A stretch of DNA of 64,000 nt from Glycomyces tenuis DSM 44171 (GTDB lineage: Bacteria; Actinomycetota; Actinomycetes; Mycobacteriales; Micromonosporaceae). The position numbers were made by a program, and so were the translations under genes. Below the pieces are notes generated by a model that was not told where the DNA came from, ran no database searches, and was given only the letters and a program-made list of their open reading frames with translations. This document shows, piece after piece, positions 35,490 to 43,887 of this stretch; positions within the stretch are counted from its first letter, which is position 1, and the number at the start of each line of letters is the position of its first letter. The stretch lies in contig NZ_ATYW01000005.1 of NCBI RefSeq assembly GCF_000427885.1, forward strand, positions 124,001 through 188,000, written 5' to 3'.

Positions 35490-36587
35490 ATGCGCGATGA
35501 AGACGGCGCGTCGGCGGCGCGGCGAGCCGGACTCGGACGGAAGCTGCGAACGTACCGCCAACGGCGGAAGAGCCCCTGGCCCGGATACGGCGCCGTCATC
35601 GGGAGTCTGATCGCGCTCGTGTCCTACTACGGCGAGAACGATCTGGAGCTGTCCTACCGGCTGTGGGCCGTGCTGGCCCCGCTCGGCCTCGTGCTCGGGC
35701 TGGCCTACAACCACTTCGCCGCAATGCCGGTCATGCCCGACGTCCGCGGCCGGCTGCGCCTCGACCTCCACGAGCACGGCGTCCTCATCAGGCCCCGGAA
35801 CGGCGGGCCGAGCGCGGTCGAGCCGGTCGTCCTGACCGCCGGGCGGGACGTCGAGATCCGCTGGGACACCCCGAACCTGCGACTGGTGTGGAACGACGAG
35901 GCCCACGGCGGCGCGAAGGTGCACACGCGGCTCGACGAGTTCGGCGGCAGCGGCTCACTGCGGCGGGCGCTCGTCGACGGCCTCATGCCGAAGTCGCCGC
36001 TGTCGGGAGGGGCGCTGGCGCTCGGGGCGGTCGCGCTCGTGCTCGTGCCGCTCTACGTCTGGATGTTCGTCCCGCTGCCCGTGAGCATTCCCGAGAACGC
36101 CGAGCACCTGGAGCGCTTCTGCTCGGACGAGGACATGACGTTCGAGGACTCGCCGCGCTTCGACGGCACCGGCGATCACGCCATCGTGGACTGGGTCGAC
36201 AGGGACGGCGACATGTACGAGGCGACGGACGAGGAGACCCAGGAGCCCGAGGTCGCCTCGCCCGAGGACGAGCGCGACGCGGCGCTGATCGCCTGCGGCG
36301 AGGCGCGGCTCGGGGACCGGGTCGACGTGTGCGAGTACTCCGAGTTCTCCGCCGACGGGGACGTCGAGGGCTCGACCGTCGACGCCTACGCGGTCACCTT
36401 CGACTTCGTCGTGTACGAGGCGGCCACCCACGAACGCGTGGGAGAGGTCTCGGTCAAGCCCCAGCCGGACGACTCGCACTGCCCGACGCTCCTCGAAGGC
36501 GCGGTCGCCCGGATCCTGGTCGAGCCCTCGCCCGAGGACGTCTACGCCGCGATCGTCCCCTTCACCGAAGAGGGCGCCGACGGCTAG
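35490..36587 (+). CDS. Unknown membrane protein with acidic extracytoplasmic domain
   Basis: A 365-residue protein. A basic N-terminus and two hydrophobic segments (about residues 33-75) precede a soluble part of about 95 residues. A third hydrophobic segment follows (about 178-200), then a 165-residue strongly acidic domain rich in Asp and Glu with four cysteines. No family recognised. ATG 35490 is the first start after the divergent membrane gene. The 27-bp repeat array begins 26 bases past the stop. Confidence 0.65.
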   Translation: MRDEDGASAARRAGLGRKLRTYRQRRKSPWPGYGAVIGSLIALVSYYGENDLELSYRLWAVLAPLGLVLGLAYNHFAAMPVMPDVRGRLRLDLHEHGVLIRPRNGGPSAVEPVVLTAGRDVEIRWDTPNLRLVWNDEAHGGAKVHTRLDEFGGSGSLRRALVDGLMPKSPLSGGALALGAVALVLVPLYVWMFVPLPVSIPENAEHLERFCSDEDMTFEDSPRFDGTGDHAIVDWVDRDGDMYEATDEETQEPEVASPEDERDAALIACGEARLGDRVDVCEYSEFSADGDVEGSTVDAYAVTFDFVVYEAATHERVGEVSVKPQPDDSHCPTLLEGAVARILVEPSPEDVYAAIVPFTEEGADG

Positions 36588-36613
36588 TGCCGTCGGCGCC
36601 CCGCACGTTCACG

Positions 36614-36721
36614 GATCGCTGTGTTCTTGATTCGATCGCAGATCGCTGCGCCGTCCGTTCGATCAAAGATCACCGTGCCTTTGATTCGATCAGAGATCAC
36701 TGTGCCGTCCGTTCGATCACA
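36614..36721. repeat. Four 27-bp tandem repeats
   Basis: Four units of exactly 27 bp (36614-36640, 36641-36667, 36668-36694, 36695-36721) plus a partial fifth. Each starts with GATC and ends with CGATC plus three bases. Units 1 and 3 share TTGATTCGATC; units 2 and 4 share CCGTCCGTTCGATC, so the array is really two 54-bp super-repeats. The fourth unit contains the stop codon of the peptide-ABC ATPase gene. Every junction forms GATC-NNN-GATC. Confidence 0.85.
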
Positions 36722-37724
36722 GATCGAAGTGACACGCCACCTTGTGGCCGCTCGCGGCCTCGCGCCATTCCGGTTCCTTCTCGGCGCAGACATCCTGCGC
36801 CCACGGGCACCTCGTCCTGAAGCGGCAGCCCGAAGGCGGGTTCGCCGGGGACGGCAGGTCGCCTGTCAGGATGATCCGCTCCCGGCTCGCCTCGACCTCC
36901 GGATCCGGCTGCGGCACCGCCGACAGCAGGGCCTTCGTGTACGGGTGCCGCGGGTGCTCGTAGATCGTCTCCGAGTCGGCCTCCTCGACGAGCTTGCCGA
37001 GGTACATCACGCCGACCCGGTCCGACAGGTGCCGGACCACGGCCAGGTCGTGCGCGATCACCAGGTACGTCAAGCCGAACTCGTCCTGGAGCTCGTCGAG
37101 CAGGTTCATCACCTGCGCCTGGATCGACACGTCCAGGGCGCTCACCGGCTCGTCGCACACGATCAGGTCCGGGCGCAGCATCAGGGCGCGGGCGATCCCG
37201 AGCCGCTGGCGCTGCCCGCCGGAGAACTCGTGCGGGTAGCGCTCCAGCACCGAGACCGGCAGGCCCACCGCCTCCAGGGTCTCCCTGGCGAGGTCGCGCC
37301 GCTCGGTCTTGCTGCCCACGCCGTGGACCTTCAGCGGCTCGGCCAGCAGCATCTCCACATTGTGCCTGGGGTTGAGCGAGCCGAGCGGGTCCTGGAAGAC
37401 CATCTGCATCTTCGAGCGGAAGCGCCGCAGGCGCTCCGGCCGCAGCCCGGTCACCTCGGTGTCCCCGAGGGTCACCGTCCCGGCGGTCGGCTCCTCCAGG
37501 CGCAGCACGGCCCGCCCGAGCGTGGTCTTGCCGCAGCCGGACTCGCCGACCAGGCCGTAGGTCTTGCCCGCGTCGATGCTCAGGCTCACCCCGTCGACGG
37601 CCCTGACGTGGCCGACGGTGCGCTCCACGACGATGCCGCGGCGGATCGGGAAGTGGACCTTGACGTCGTCGACGGTCAGCAGCGCCGTCTCGGTCTCGCC
37701 TTCGGTGACGGTGTCGACGCTCAT
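36717..37724 (-). CDS. dppF: Peptide ABC importer ATPase (DppF/OppF type)
   Basis: A 335-residue ATPase. Walker A is GESGCGKTT (about residues 57-65). The Q-loop MVFQDPLGSLNP, signature FSGGQRQR and Walker B LIVCDEPVSALD follow. The C-terminal region has the Cys-containing motif of Dpp/Opp ATPases (SGCRFRTRCPWAQDVC), which can bind an iron-sulfur cluster. It overlaps dppD by four bases (ATGA) and has GAGGAGG before its ATG. Last gene of the operon; its stop codon lies within a tandem repeat. Confidence 0.93.
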   Translation of the reverse strand: MSVDTVTEGETETALLTVDDVKVHFPIRRGIVVERTVGHVRAVDGVSLSIDAGKTYGLVGESGCGKTTLGRAVLRLEEPTAGTVTLGDTEVTGLRPERLRRFRSKMQMVFQDPLGSLNPRHNVEMLLAEPLKVHGVGSKTERRDLARETLEAVGLPVSVLERYPHEFSGGQRQRLGIARALMLRPDLIVCDEPVSALDVSIQAQVMNLLDELQDEFGLTYLVIAHDLAVVRHLSDRVGVMYLGKLVEEADSETIYEHPRHPYTKALLSAVPQPDPEVEASRERIILTGDLPSPANPPSGCRFRTRCPWAQDVCAEKEPEWREAASGHKVACHFDL

Positions 37725-38674
37725 GCGACCTCCTCGGCCATGACGCAGCGGTGGAAGTGGCTCGCGCCGATCAGCGGCGGCTCGCCCTCCACGCATTTCT
37801 CGGTGACGCGGTCGCACCGGGGCGCGAACGCGCAGCCGTCCTGCCAGCGGATCACGTCCGCGATCGAGCCGCGGATCGGCTTGAGCGGCTCGTGGATCGG
37901 CAGGTCCAGCCTCGGGATCGAGTTCAGCAGGCCGACGGTGTACGGGTGGGTCGGGAGGGCGAACAGGTCCGGCGCCGTCGCCGACTCGACGACGCGCCCC
38001 GAGTAGAGCACGTTGACCTCGTCGCACAGCCCCGCCACGACCCCCAGGTCGTGGGTGATCATGAGCAGCGCCGTCCCTTCGGCGTCGACGAGATCCTTCA
38101 GCAGCTCCAGGATCTGCGCCTGGATCGTCACGTCGAGCGCCGTGGTCGGCTCGTCCGCGATGAGGAGCCGCGGCGCGCACGCCACGGCGATCGCGATGAG
38201 GACCCGCTGGCGCATCCCGCCGGACAGCTGGTGGGGGTACTCCCCCAGGCGGCGGCGCGGGTCGGGGATGCCGACGCGGTCGAGCAGGTGCTCGGCCTCC
38301 TTCGTCGCCGCCTCGCCGCGCAGGCCGCGGTGGCGTTCGAGGACCTCGGTGATCTGGGTGCCGATCTTGACGACCGGGTTGAGGCTCGAGAGCGGGTCCT
38401 GGAAGACCATCGCCAGGTCCGAGCCGCGGCGGCGGCGCATGTCCGATCGCGGCAGCGTGAGCAGGTCGACGCCGTCGAAGCGGGCCCTGCCGGACACGGT
38501 GGCACCGCGCCTGGGGAGGAGCCCCATGATCGCCAGGCTCGTCACCGACTTGCCGCAGCCGGACTCGCCGACCAGGCCCACCACTTGGCCCTGGTCGACC
38601 TGGAAGTCGACGCCATCGACGGCGGTGGTGCCGCCGAAGGCGACCCGCAGGTCCTCCACTTCCAACAGTGCCAC
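37721..38674 (-). CDS. dppD: Peptide ABC importer ATPase (DppD/OppD type)
   Basis: A 317-residue ATPase that pairs with DppF. Walker A is GESGCGKSV, the Q-loop MVFQDPLSSLNPV, the signature LSGGMRQR and Walker B LLIADEPTTALD. The C-terminal oligopeptide motif DGCAFAPRCDRVTEKC carries the cluster-type cysteines. The start is GTG 38674 with GAGGAGG upstream, sharing a base with the dppC stop. A longer frame running back through dppC is not real. Confidence 0.93.
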   Translation of the reverse strand: MALLEVEDLRVAFGGTTAVDGVDFQVDQGQVVGLVGESGCGKSVTSLAIMGLLPRRGATVSGRARFDGVDLLTLPRSDMRRRRGSDLAMVFQDPLSSLNPVVKIGTQITEVLERHRGLRGEAATKEAEHLLDRVGIPDPRRRLGEYPHQLSGGMRQRVLIAIAVACAPRLLIADEPTTALDVTIQAQILELLKDLVDAEGTALLMITHDLGVVAGLCDEVNVLYSGRVVESATAPDLFALPTHPYTVGLLNSIPRLDLPIHEPLKPIRGSIADVIRWQDGCAFAPRCDRVTEKCVEGEPPLIGASHFHRCVMAEEVA

Positions 38675-39636
38675 TACTGCTGCCTCCTCAACCTCGGGTC
38701 GAGCGATTCGCGCATGGCCTCGCCCAGGAGGGTGAAGCCGAGCGCGGTGATGATGATGCCGACGGCCGGGTAGATCGCCAGTTGCGGTGCGCCCGAGAGG
38801 AACCGCTGCGCGTCGGCGAGCATGGTCCCCCACTCGGGCGTGCCCGGGTCGGGGTTGCCGAGGCCGAGGTACGACAGCGCCGCCGCCTCGATGATCGCCG
38901 TGGCCAGCACGAGCGTGGCCTGCACGATCACCGGCCCGAGCGAGTTGGGGAAGATGTGCGTCAGGACGATGCGGCTCTTGGGGACGCCGAGGGAGATCGC
39001 GGCGAGCACGTAGTCCGAGTGCGCCTGCGCGAGCATCGAGCCGCGCAGGAGCCGCGCGAAGATCGGGATCTGCGCGACGCCGACGGCGATCATGACCGTC
39101 GACAGGCTCGGGCCGAGGAGCGCGGCGACGCTGAGCGCGAGCAGCAGCATCGGGATCGCCAGGGCGATGTCGACGGTGCGCATGATGACCGCCTCGATCC
39201 GCTCGCCCCACCGGCCGCCGAAGCTGCCCGCGGCGGCGGCGACGCCGCCGACCAGGGCCCCGGCGGCGAAGCCGATGAGGGTGGCGACGACGCCGACGAG
39301 CATGGTCTGCCTCGCGCCGACGATCATGCGGGAGAACATGTCGCGGCCGAGGTGGTCGAGCCCGAACCAGTTCTCGGCCCGGGGCCCGGGGAAGATGTTC
39401 TGGTTGAGGAAGACCTCGTCGCCCCAGCTCTGGGCCGTGGGGCTGTAGGGCGCGATCCACGGGCCGAAGACCGCGACGACGAGGAAGAGCCCGACGATGG
39501 ACGCGCCGACGAGGGCCATCGGCGAGCGCCGCATGCGCCGCAGCGACTGGCGCCAGAGCGACCCGGACTCGGCTTCGCGCGCGGTGGCGCTGGCCTCGAC
39601 GAGGCGGTCGAGGCGTTCGATCTTCGCGAGTGTCAC
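38674..39636 (-). CDS. dppC: Peptide ABC importer permease (DppC/OppC type)
   Basis: A 320-residue inner-membrane permease with an N-terminal cytosolic extension of about 40 residues and six hydrophobic segments. The EAA loop ISLGVPKSRIVLTHIFPN docks the ATPases. LDHLGRDMFSRMI is the typical periplasmic sequence. The start is GTG 39636, overlapping dppB by four bases, with GAGGG upstream. Confidence 0.93.
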   Translation of the reverse strand: MTLAKIERLDRLVEASATAREAESGSLWRQSLRRMRRSPMALVGASIVGLFLVVAVFGPWIAPYSPTAQSWGDEVFLNQNIFPGPRAENWFGLDHLGRDMFSRMIVGARQTMLVGVVATLIGFAAGALVGGVAAAAGSFGGRWGERIEAVIMRTVDIALAIPMLLLALSVAALLGPSLSTVMIAVGVAQIPIFARLLRGSMLAQAHSDYVLAAISLGVPKSRIVLTHIFPNSLGPVIVQATLVLATAIIEAAALSYLGLGNPDPGTPEWGTMLADAQRFLSGAPQLAIYPAVGIIITALGFTLLGEAMRESLDPRLRRQQ

Positions 39637-40640
39637 GATCGCACCCTCACTCTCGGGTCGAGGAAGCCGTAGGACAGGTCCACGATCAGGTTCAGCACCA
39701 CATAGGACACGGCGATGACGAGGATGAAGCCCATCAGCGCCGGATAGTCGCGTTCGGTGGTGGCCTGGTAGATGAACGAGCCGATGCCGCCGAAGGCGAA
39801 CACGCTCTCGGTGAGCACCGCGCCGGCGAACAGGCTGCCGAGCAGCAGGCCGATCACGGTGACGACCGGGAGCATCGCGTTCTTCATGACGTGCCGCCCG
39901 CGGATCGTCGCCGGCTTGAGGCCCTTGGCGTCGGCGGTGCGGACGTAGTCCTCGCCCACCACTTCGAGCACGCTCGCGCGGGTGATGCGGACGATGACGG
40001 CCAAGGGGATCGACGCGAGCGCGACCGCCGGCAGCACCAGGTGCTGCGCGGCGTCCCAGGCGACGTCGAACTCGCCGGTCAGGATGCCGTCGAGGACCCG
40101 CAGGCCGGTGATCTCGGTGTACGCCAGGCCCGGGGAGAGCCGGAACGCGGTCGGAAGCCAGGCGAGCTCCTGCGCGAACACGACTTTCAGCATCGCGGCC
40201 AGGAAGAACACCGGGATGCAGATCCCGACGAGCGAACCGGAGACGGCCGTGAAGTCGAGCCACGAACCGCGCTTGCGGGCGGCCAGGTAACCGAGCGGGA
40301 TGCCGACGCCGACGGCGATGACGATGGCCCACATGGACAGTTCGATGGTGGCGGGCAGGCGTTCGGCGAGTTCCGTCCCGATGGGCCGACCGCTCGACAG
40401 CGAGGAGCCGAAGTCGAGGCGGACGATGCGGGAGAGGAACTCGCCGTACTGGGTCCAGATCGGCTCGTCCAGACCCAGTGCCTGCCGCAGCGCCTCCCGC
40501 TGCTGGTCGGTGGCGTTGTCGGGGAGCATGCGGTTCTCGGGTCCGCCCGGCAGGGCTTTGAACCACGCGAACAGCAGCAGCGACAGTCCCAACAACGCCA
40601 CCGCCAGCTGCAGGAGGCGCTTGATCGTGTAACGCAGCAT
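39633..40640 (-). CDS. dppB: Peptide ABC importer permease (DppB/OppB type)
   Basis: A 335-residue permease. It begins MLRYTIKRLLQLAVAL with the first hydrophobic helix, then the typical large extracytoplasmic loop (GLDEPIWTQYGEFLSRI and DFGSSLSSGRPI). The EAA loop is TADAKGLKPATIRGRHVMKN. Six membrane segments are expected. It follows the binding-protein gene after 20 bases and overlaps dppC. Substrate specificity, peptides or other oligomers, cannot be fixed from the permeases. Confidence 0.93.
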   Translation of the reverse strand: MLRYTIKRLLQLAVALLGLSLLLFAWFKALPGGPENRMLPDNATDQQREALRQALGLDEPIWTQYGEFLSRIVRLDFGSSLSSGRPIGTELAERLPATIELSMWAIVIAVGVGIPLGYLAARKRGSWLDFTAVSGSLVGICIPVFFLAAMLKVVFAQELAWLPTAFRLSPGLAYTEITGLRVLDGILTGEFDVAWDAAQHLVLPAVALASIPLAVIVRITRASVLEVVGEDYVRTADAKGLKPATIRGRHVMKNAMLPVVTVIGLLLGSLFAGAVLTESVFAFGGIGSFIYQATTERDYPALMGFILVIAVSYVVLNLIVDLSYGFLDPRVRVRS

Positions 40641-40660
40641 ATTCGGCTAACTGATCGGTG

Positions 40661-42343
40661 TTACTCGGCAGCGAACGACAGATCGGAAAAGTCCTCCTGC
40701 GTGAGCGGTGAGACCTCCATCGGCTCCACGTTCGGGGCGAACGCGATCGACGGCGGCGAGCTGGAGATCGGCAGCCCGGGCAGCTGGTCCATGATCGTGA
40801 CGTTCAGCTCGGCCCACATCTCGGCGCGGACCTCCGGGTCGGGCTCGGCGGCGGCCGCGGCGAGGCCGTCGAAGATCTCCGGCTCGTTGAAGCCCCACTC
40901 GGTGGTCTCGGAGGAGAACCAGGTGCCCAGGAAGTTGAAGGCGTCGGTGAAGTCGCCGGTCCAGCCCAGCAGGTACAGGCCGCATTCGCCGCTGCGCGTG
41001 GCGGGGATGTAGTCCACCCAGGTGATCGGCGTCGCCTCGACGGTCACGCCGACGGCCTCGAGGTCGGCGGCGATGATGTCGAAGATGTCCTTCGGCGCCG
41101 GCATGTAGGGCCGGGTGACGTCGGTCGGGTAGCAGAACTCGACGGTCATGTCCTCCTGGCCGGCCGCGGCCAGCATGTCCATCGCCAGCTGCGGGTCGTA
41201 CTCGTAGGTGGTCACGTCCTCGGACCAGCCCTCGATCGTCGGCGGGATGAACTGGGTGGCGACCTCGCCGCCCGGCGGGAGCACCGAGTCGACGATGCGC
41301 TGGCGGTCGATCGCGTGCGAGAGTGCCACGCGGACGTCGTGGTTGTCGAGCGGAGCGGTCTGCTGCTGGTAGGTCATGTAGAGGACGTTGAACACGTCGC
41401 GGATCGGGACCTGGAATCCGGCGTCGATCAGCGGCTGCACGTCGGCGGGCGCGACCAGGTCGTAGCCGTGGATGTCGCCGGCCTCCAGGGCCTGGCGGCG
41501 GGCGGTCTCGTCCGAGATGGTGCGGAAGATCAGGGTCTTGACCTTCGCCGGCTCGCCCCAGTAGTCGTCGTAGCGCTCCAGGGTGATGGCCTGCTCGCCG
41601 TGGTCCCACTCGGTGAGCTCGTACGGCCCGGTCCCGGCGAGGACGCCGGCGGTCTGGGTGTACTCGGGGAGCGGGTCCTCGGCGGTGACGACCTCGTCGT
41701 CGGTGATCTGCTCCAGCGAGGCGGGGCTGACGATCGCGGTGGTCGCCATGGTGAACGCGCCGGGGAAGTTGGCCGTGTACTCGGTGAGGCTGATGGTGGC
41801 GGTGAGCCCGTCGGCCTCGCAGCCGGCGTAGATCGACTCGGCCTCGATGCCCATGTCGGGGTCGTTCTCGGCGAAGCCGCCGAAGAAGCTGGAGTAGTAG
41901 TAGGTGTAGTTCGGGGACTGGTAGCCGCCGGTGAAGTTGTACCAGCGGTCGAAGTTCGCGCAGACCGCGGCGCCGTCGAGCTCCGTGCCATCGTGGAAGG
42001 TCACGCCTTCGCGCAGGTTGAAGGTCCACTCGGTGCCTTCGGGGTTCTGCTCGTAGCTCTCGGCCAGGCCGGGGACGATCTCGGTGCCGTCGTGGTCCAG
42101 GAGCGTGTCGAAGACCTGGCGGGTGACGCGGAAGGTCTCGCCGTCGGAGGCGAAGACGGGGTCCATCGACGATGGGTCGCCGGGGCTGCCGAAGATGAAC
42201 GGCTGGGTCTCGTTGAGATCCTCACCGCTATCCCGTTCGCTGGCACACGCGGCGATGAGGCCCAGCGCGAGTACCGCGCTCGCCGCAGCGCCGACGGCGC
42301 GTCGGGTCGGAGATGTTCGAGACATGCGCATAGGTTTTCTCAC
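40661..42343 (-). CDS. dppA: Peptide-binding lipoprotein of the ABC importer
   Basis: A 560-residue solute-binding protein of the SBP_bac_5 family. The signal peptide ends in the lipobox LGLIAAC (lipidated Cys33). The mature part has the family features VFDTLLDHDGTEIVPGLAESY, WTFNLREGVTFHDG and a long two-lobed body. The start is uncertain among GTG 42343, ATG 42331 and ATG 42325; GTGAG lies ten bases before ATG 42331. First gene of the operon. An AT-rich region upstream contains possible boxes (TTGCCG, 17 bases, TAACAC). Confidence 0.92.
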   Translation of the reverse strand: MRKPMRMSRTSPTRRAVGAAASAVLALGLIAACASERDSGEDLNETQPFIFGSPGDPSSMDPVFASDGETFRVTRQVFDTLLDHDGTEIVPGLAESYEQNPEGTEWTFNLREGVTFHDGTELDGAAVCANFDRWYNFTGGYQSPNYTYYYSSFFGGFAENDPDMGIEAESIYAGCEADGLTATISLTEYTANFPGAFTMATTAIVSPASLEQITDDEVVTAEDPLPEYTQTAGVLAGTGPYELTEWDHGEQAITLERYDDYWGEPAKVKTLIFRTISDETARRQALEAGDIHGYDLVAPADVQPLIDAGFQVPIRDVFNVLYMTYQQQTAPLDNHDVRVALSHAIDRQRIVDSVLPPGGEVATQFIPPTIEGWSEDVTTYEYDPQLAMDMLAAAGQEDMTVEFCYPTDVTRPYMPAPKDIFDIIAADLEAVGVTVEATPITWVDYIPATRSGECGLYLLGWTGDFTDAFNFLGTWFSSETTEWGFNEPEIFDGLAAAAAEPDPEVRAEMWAELNVTIMDQLPGLPISSSPPSIAFAPNVEPMEVSPLTQEDFSDLSFAAE

Positions 42344-42826
42344 CCGTCGATCGTTGGGTACTGGGAGGTACCTGACAGCGTATTACTCGGTGAGCTGGGC
42401 CACTATTAAGTGTTATGCAACCGTGACCAGATCGGCAACTATTGTTACCAATTGTGCGCAACCTTCACTTCCGAATAGATGCGTTGGGCCGCAATGGTTC
42501 CCAGAAACGGCACGCGGGGGCGCGCAGGCCCGCCCGCCGGGCGGCGAGGTCTCCTCAAGGGACGGGCAGCGGCGCCGCTCGGCAGCCGCGGGCGTGGAGG
42601 CATCGGCCGGTCGCCGCCTGCGGCGGCCCCGGCCCGCCCGCCACCGCGAGACCGGAGGCGGGCGCTGCGCCGAGGACGGCCTCCTCGGCGCGGCGGCACG
42701 GACCGGCTTCGAACGCCGTGCCTTCAGGCGATGACGCGGGGCCCCTTGGAGCACGCCCGCGAGCGCGGCCTCGTCACGGCGCGGCGGTACAAGGCGGCCG
42801 CTGTGCCGCAGGCGGCGCTTCGCCGG
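42344..42826. other. 483-base gene-free region between dppA and recR
   Basis: The first 140 bases are relatively AT-rich and probably hold the dppA promoter. The rest (about 42490-42820) is extremely GC-rich, with frames open on several strands but no domain, no start signal and no conserved element that I can recognise. No clear terminator for recR is seen. Confidence 0.5.
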
Positions 42827-43423
42827 TCAGTCGACGTCGCGGCGACCCGAGAACGCCCTGCCGAGGGTGACCTCGTCGGCGTACTCGAGGTCGCCGCCGA
42901 CGGGCAGGCCGCTCGCCAGGCGCGTCACCTTGAACCCCATGGGCTTGACCAGCATCGCCAGGTAGGTGGCGGTGGCCTCGCCCTCGGTGTTCGGGTCGGT
43001 GGCGAGGATGATCTCCTTGGTCTCCCCGCTCTGGAGCCGCGTCATGAGCGAGCGGATGCGCAGGTCGTCGGGGCCGATGCCCTCGAGCGGGTTGATCGCG
43101 CCCCCGAGGACGTGGTAGCGGCCCCGGAACTCGCCGGTCCGCTCGACGGCGAGGACGTCCTTCGGCTCCTCGACCACGCAGATCTGCTCCTCGCTGCGGC
43201 GCTGGTCGCGGCAGATGCCGCACCGCTCGGACTCCGAGACGTTGCCGCACACCTCGCAGAACCGCACCTGCTCCTTGACGCGGTGCAGCGCCGAGACGAG
43301 CCGCTCGACCTCGACCTTCTCGGCCGCGAGCAGGTGGAAGGCGAGACGCTGGGCGCTCTTCGGGCCGATGCCCGGCAACTGCCCCAATTCCTCGATGAGG
43401 TCGCCCAATGCGCCGTCGTACAC
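42827..43423 (-). CDS. recR: Recombination mediator RecR
   Basis: A 198-residue protein of the RecFOR pathway. It has [17 protein letters not shown] (helix-hairpin-helix, about residues 14-30), the C4 zinc finger C-x2-C...C-x2-C (CEVCGNV, CGICRD, about residues 56-71) and the Toprim domain with [12 protein letters not shown] and [14 protein letters not shown]. The standard recR-ybaB-dnaX neighbourhood confirms the call. Confidence 0.97.
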   Translation of the reverse strand: MYDGALGDLIEELGQLPGIGPKSAQRLAFHLLAAEKVEVERLVSALHRVKEQVRFCEVCGNVSESERCGICRDQRRSEEQICVVEEPKDVLAVERTGEFRGRYHVLGGAINPLEGIGPDDLRIRSLMTRLQSGETKEIILATDPNTEGEATATYLAMLVKPMGFKVTRLASGLPVGGDLEYADEVTLGRAFSGRRDVD

Positions 43424-43500
43424 GGTTCTCCTTCTCCCGAGCGAGCGAAACTGGATCCTATAGGTGAGGTCCTACAGGAGGTGGGATCGATCCCCGATGG

Positions 43501-43842
43501 TCACATGCCGGGCAGGCCGAGGCCGCCGCCGAGCCCGCCGAGGGCGTCGCCGAGCGGGCCCATCTTCTGCTCGGCCAGGCGCTTGGCGTCCTCGGTGGCC
43601 GCCTGCACGGCCGCCAGCACGAGGTCTTCGAGGGTCTCGACGTCGTCGGGGTCGACGGCCTTGGGGTCGATCTTGACGCCCTTGAGCTCGCCGTCGCCCG
43701 TCACGGTCGCGCTCACCAGGCCGCCGCCCGCGGAGGCGGTGACCTCGGAGGAGGCGAGTTCCTGCTGGGCCTGCATGTAGTCGGCCTGCATCTGCTGCGC
43801 TTGCTGGAGCAGTTTCTGCATGTCTCCGCCACCGGGGAACAT
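43501..43842 (-). CDS. YbaB/EbfC nucleoid-associated protein
   Basis: A 113-residue DNA-binding protein of the YbaB/EbfC family. [22 protein letters not shown] forms the N-terminal coil, and [21 protein letters not shown] the central sheet. The C-terminus is Gly-rich. I prefer ATG 43842, because AAGGAA lies nine to ten bases upstream. GTG 43851 and ATG 43848 sit too close to that site. Encoded between dnaX and recR, as usual. Confidence 0.9.
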   Translation of the reverse strand: MFPGGGDMQKLLQQAQQMQADYMQAQQELASSEVTASAGGGLVSATVTGDGELKGVKIDPKAVDPDDVETLEDLVLAAVQAATEDAKRLAEQKMGPLGDALGGLGGGLGLPGM

Positions 43843-43887
43843 GTGCATCACTTCCTTGAACTCGAACGTCGTGGTGGTGCGTCAAGC

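Noticed and set aside
42490..42820. Several overlapping open frames between dppA and recR
   Set aside because: Extreme GC content keeps all frames open; none has a start signal or similarity that I recognise.
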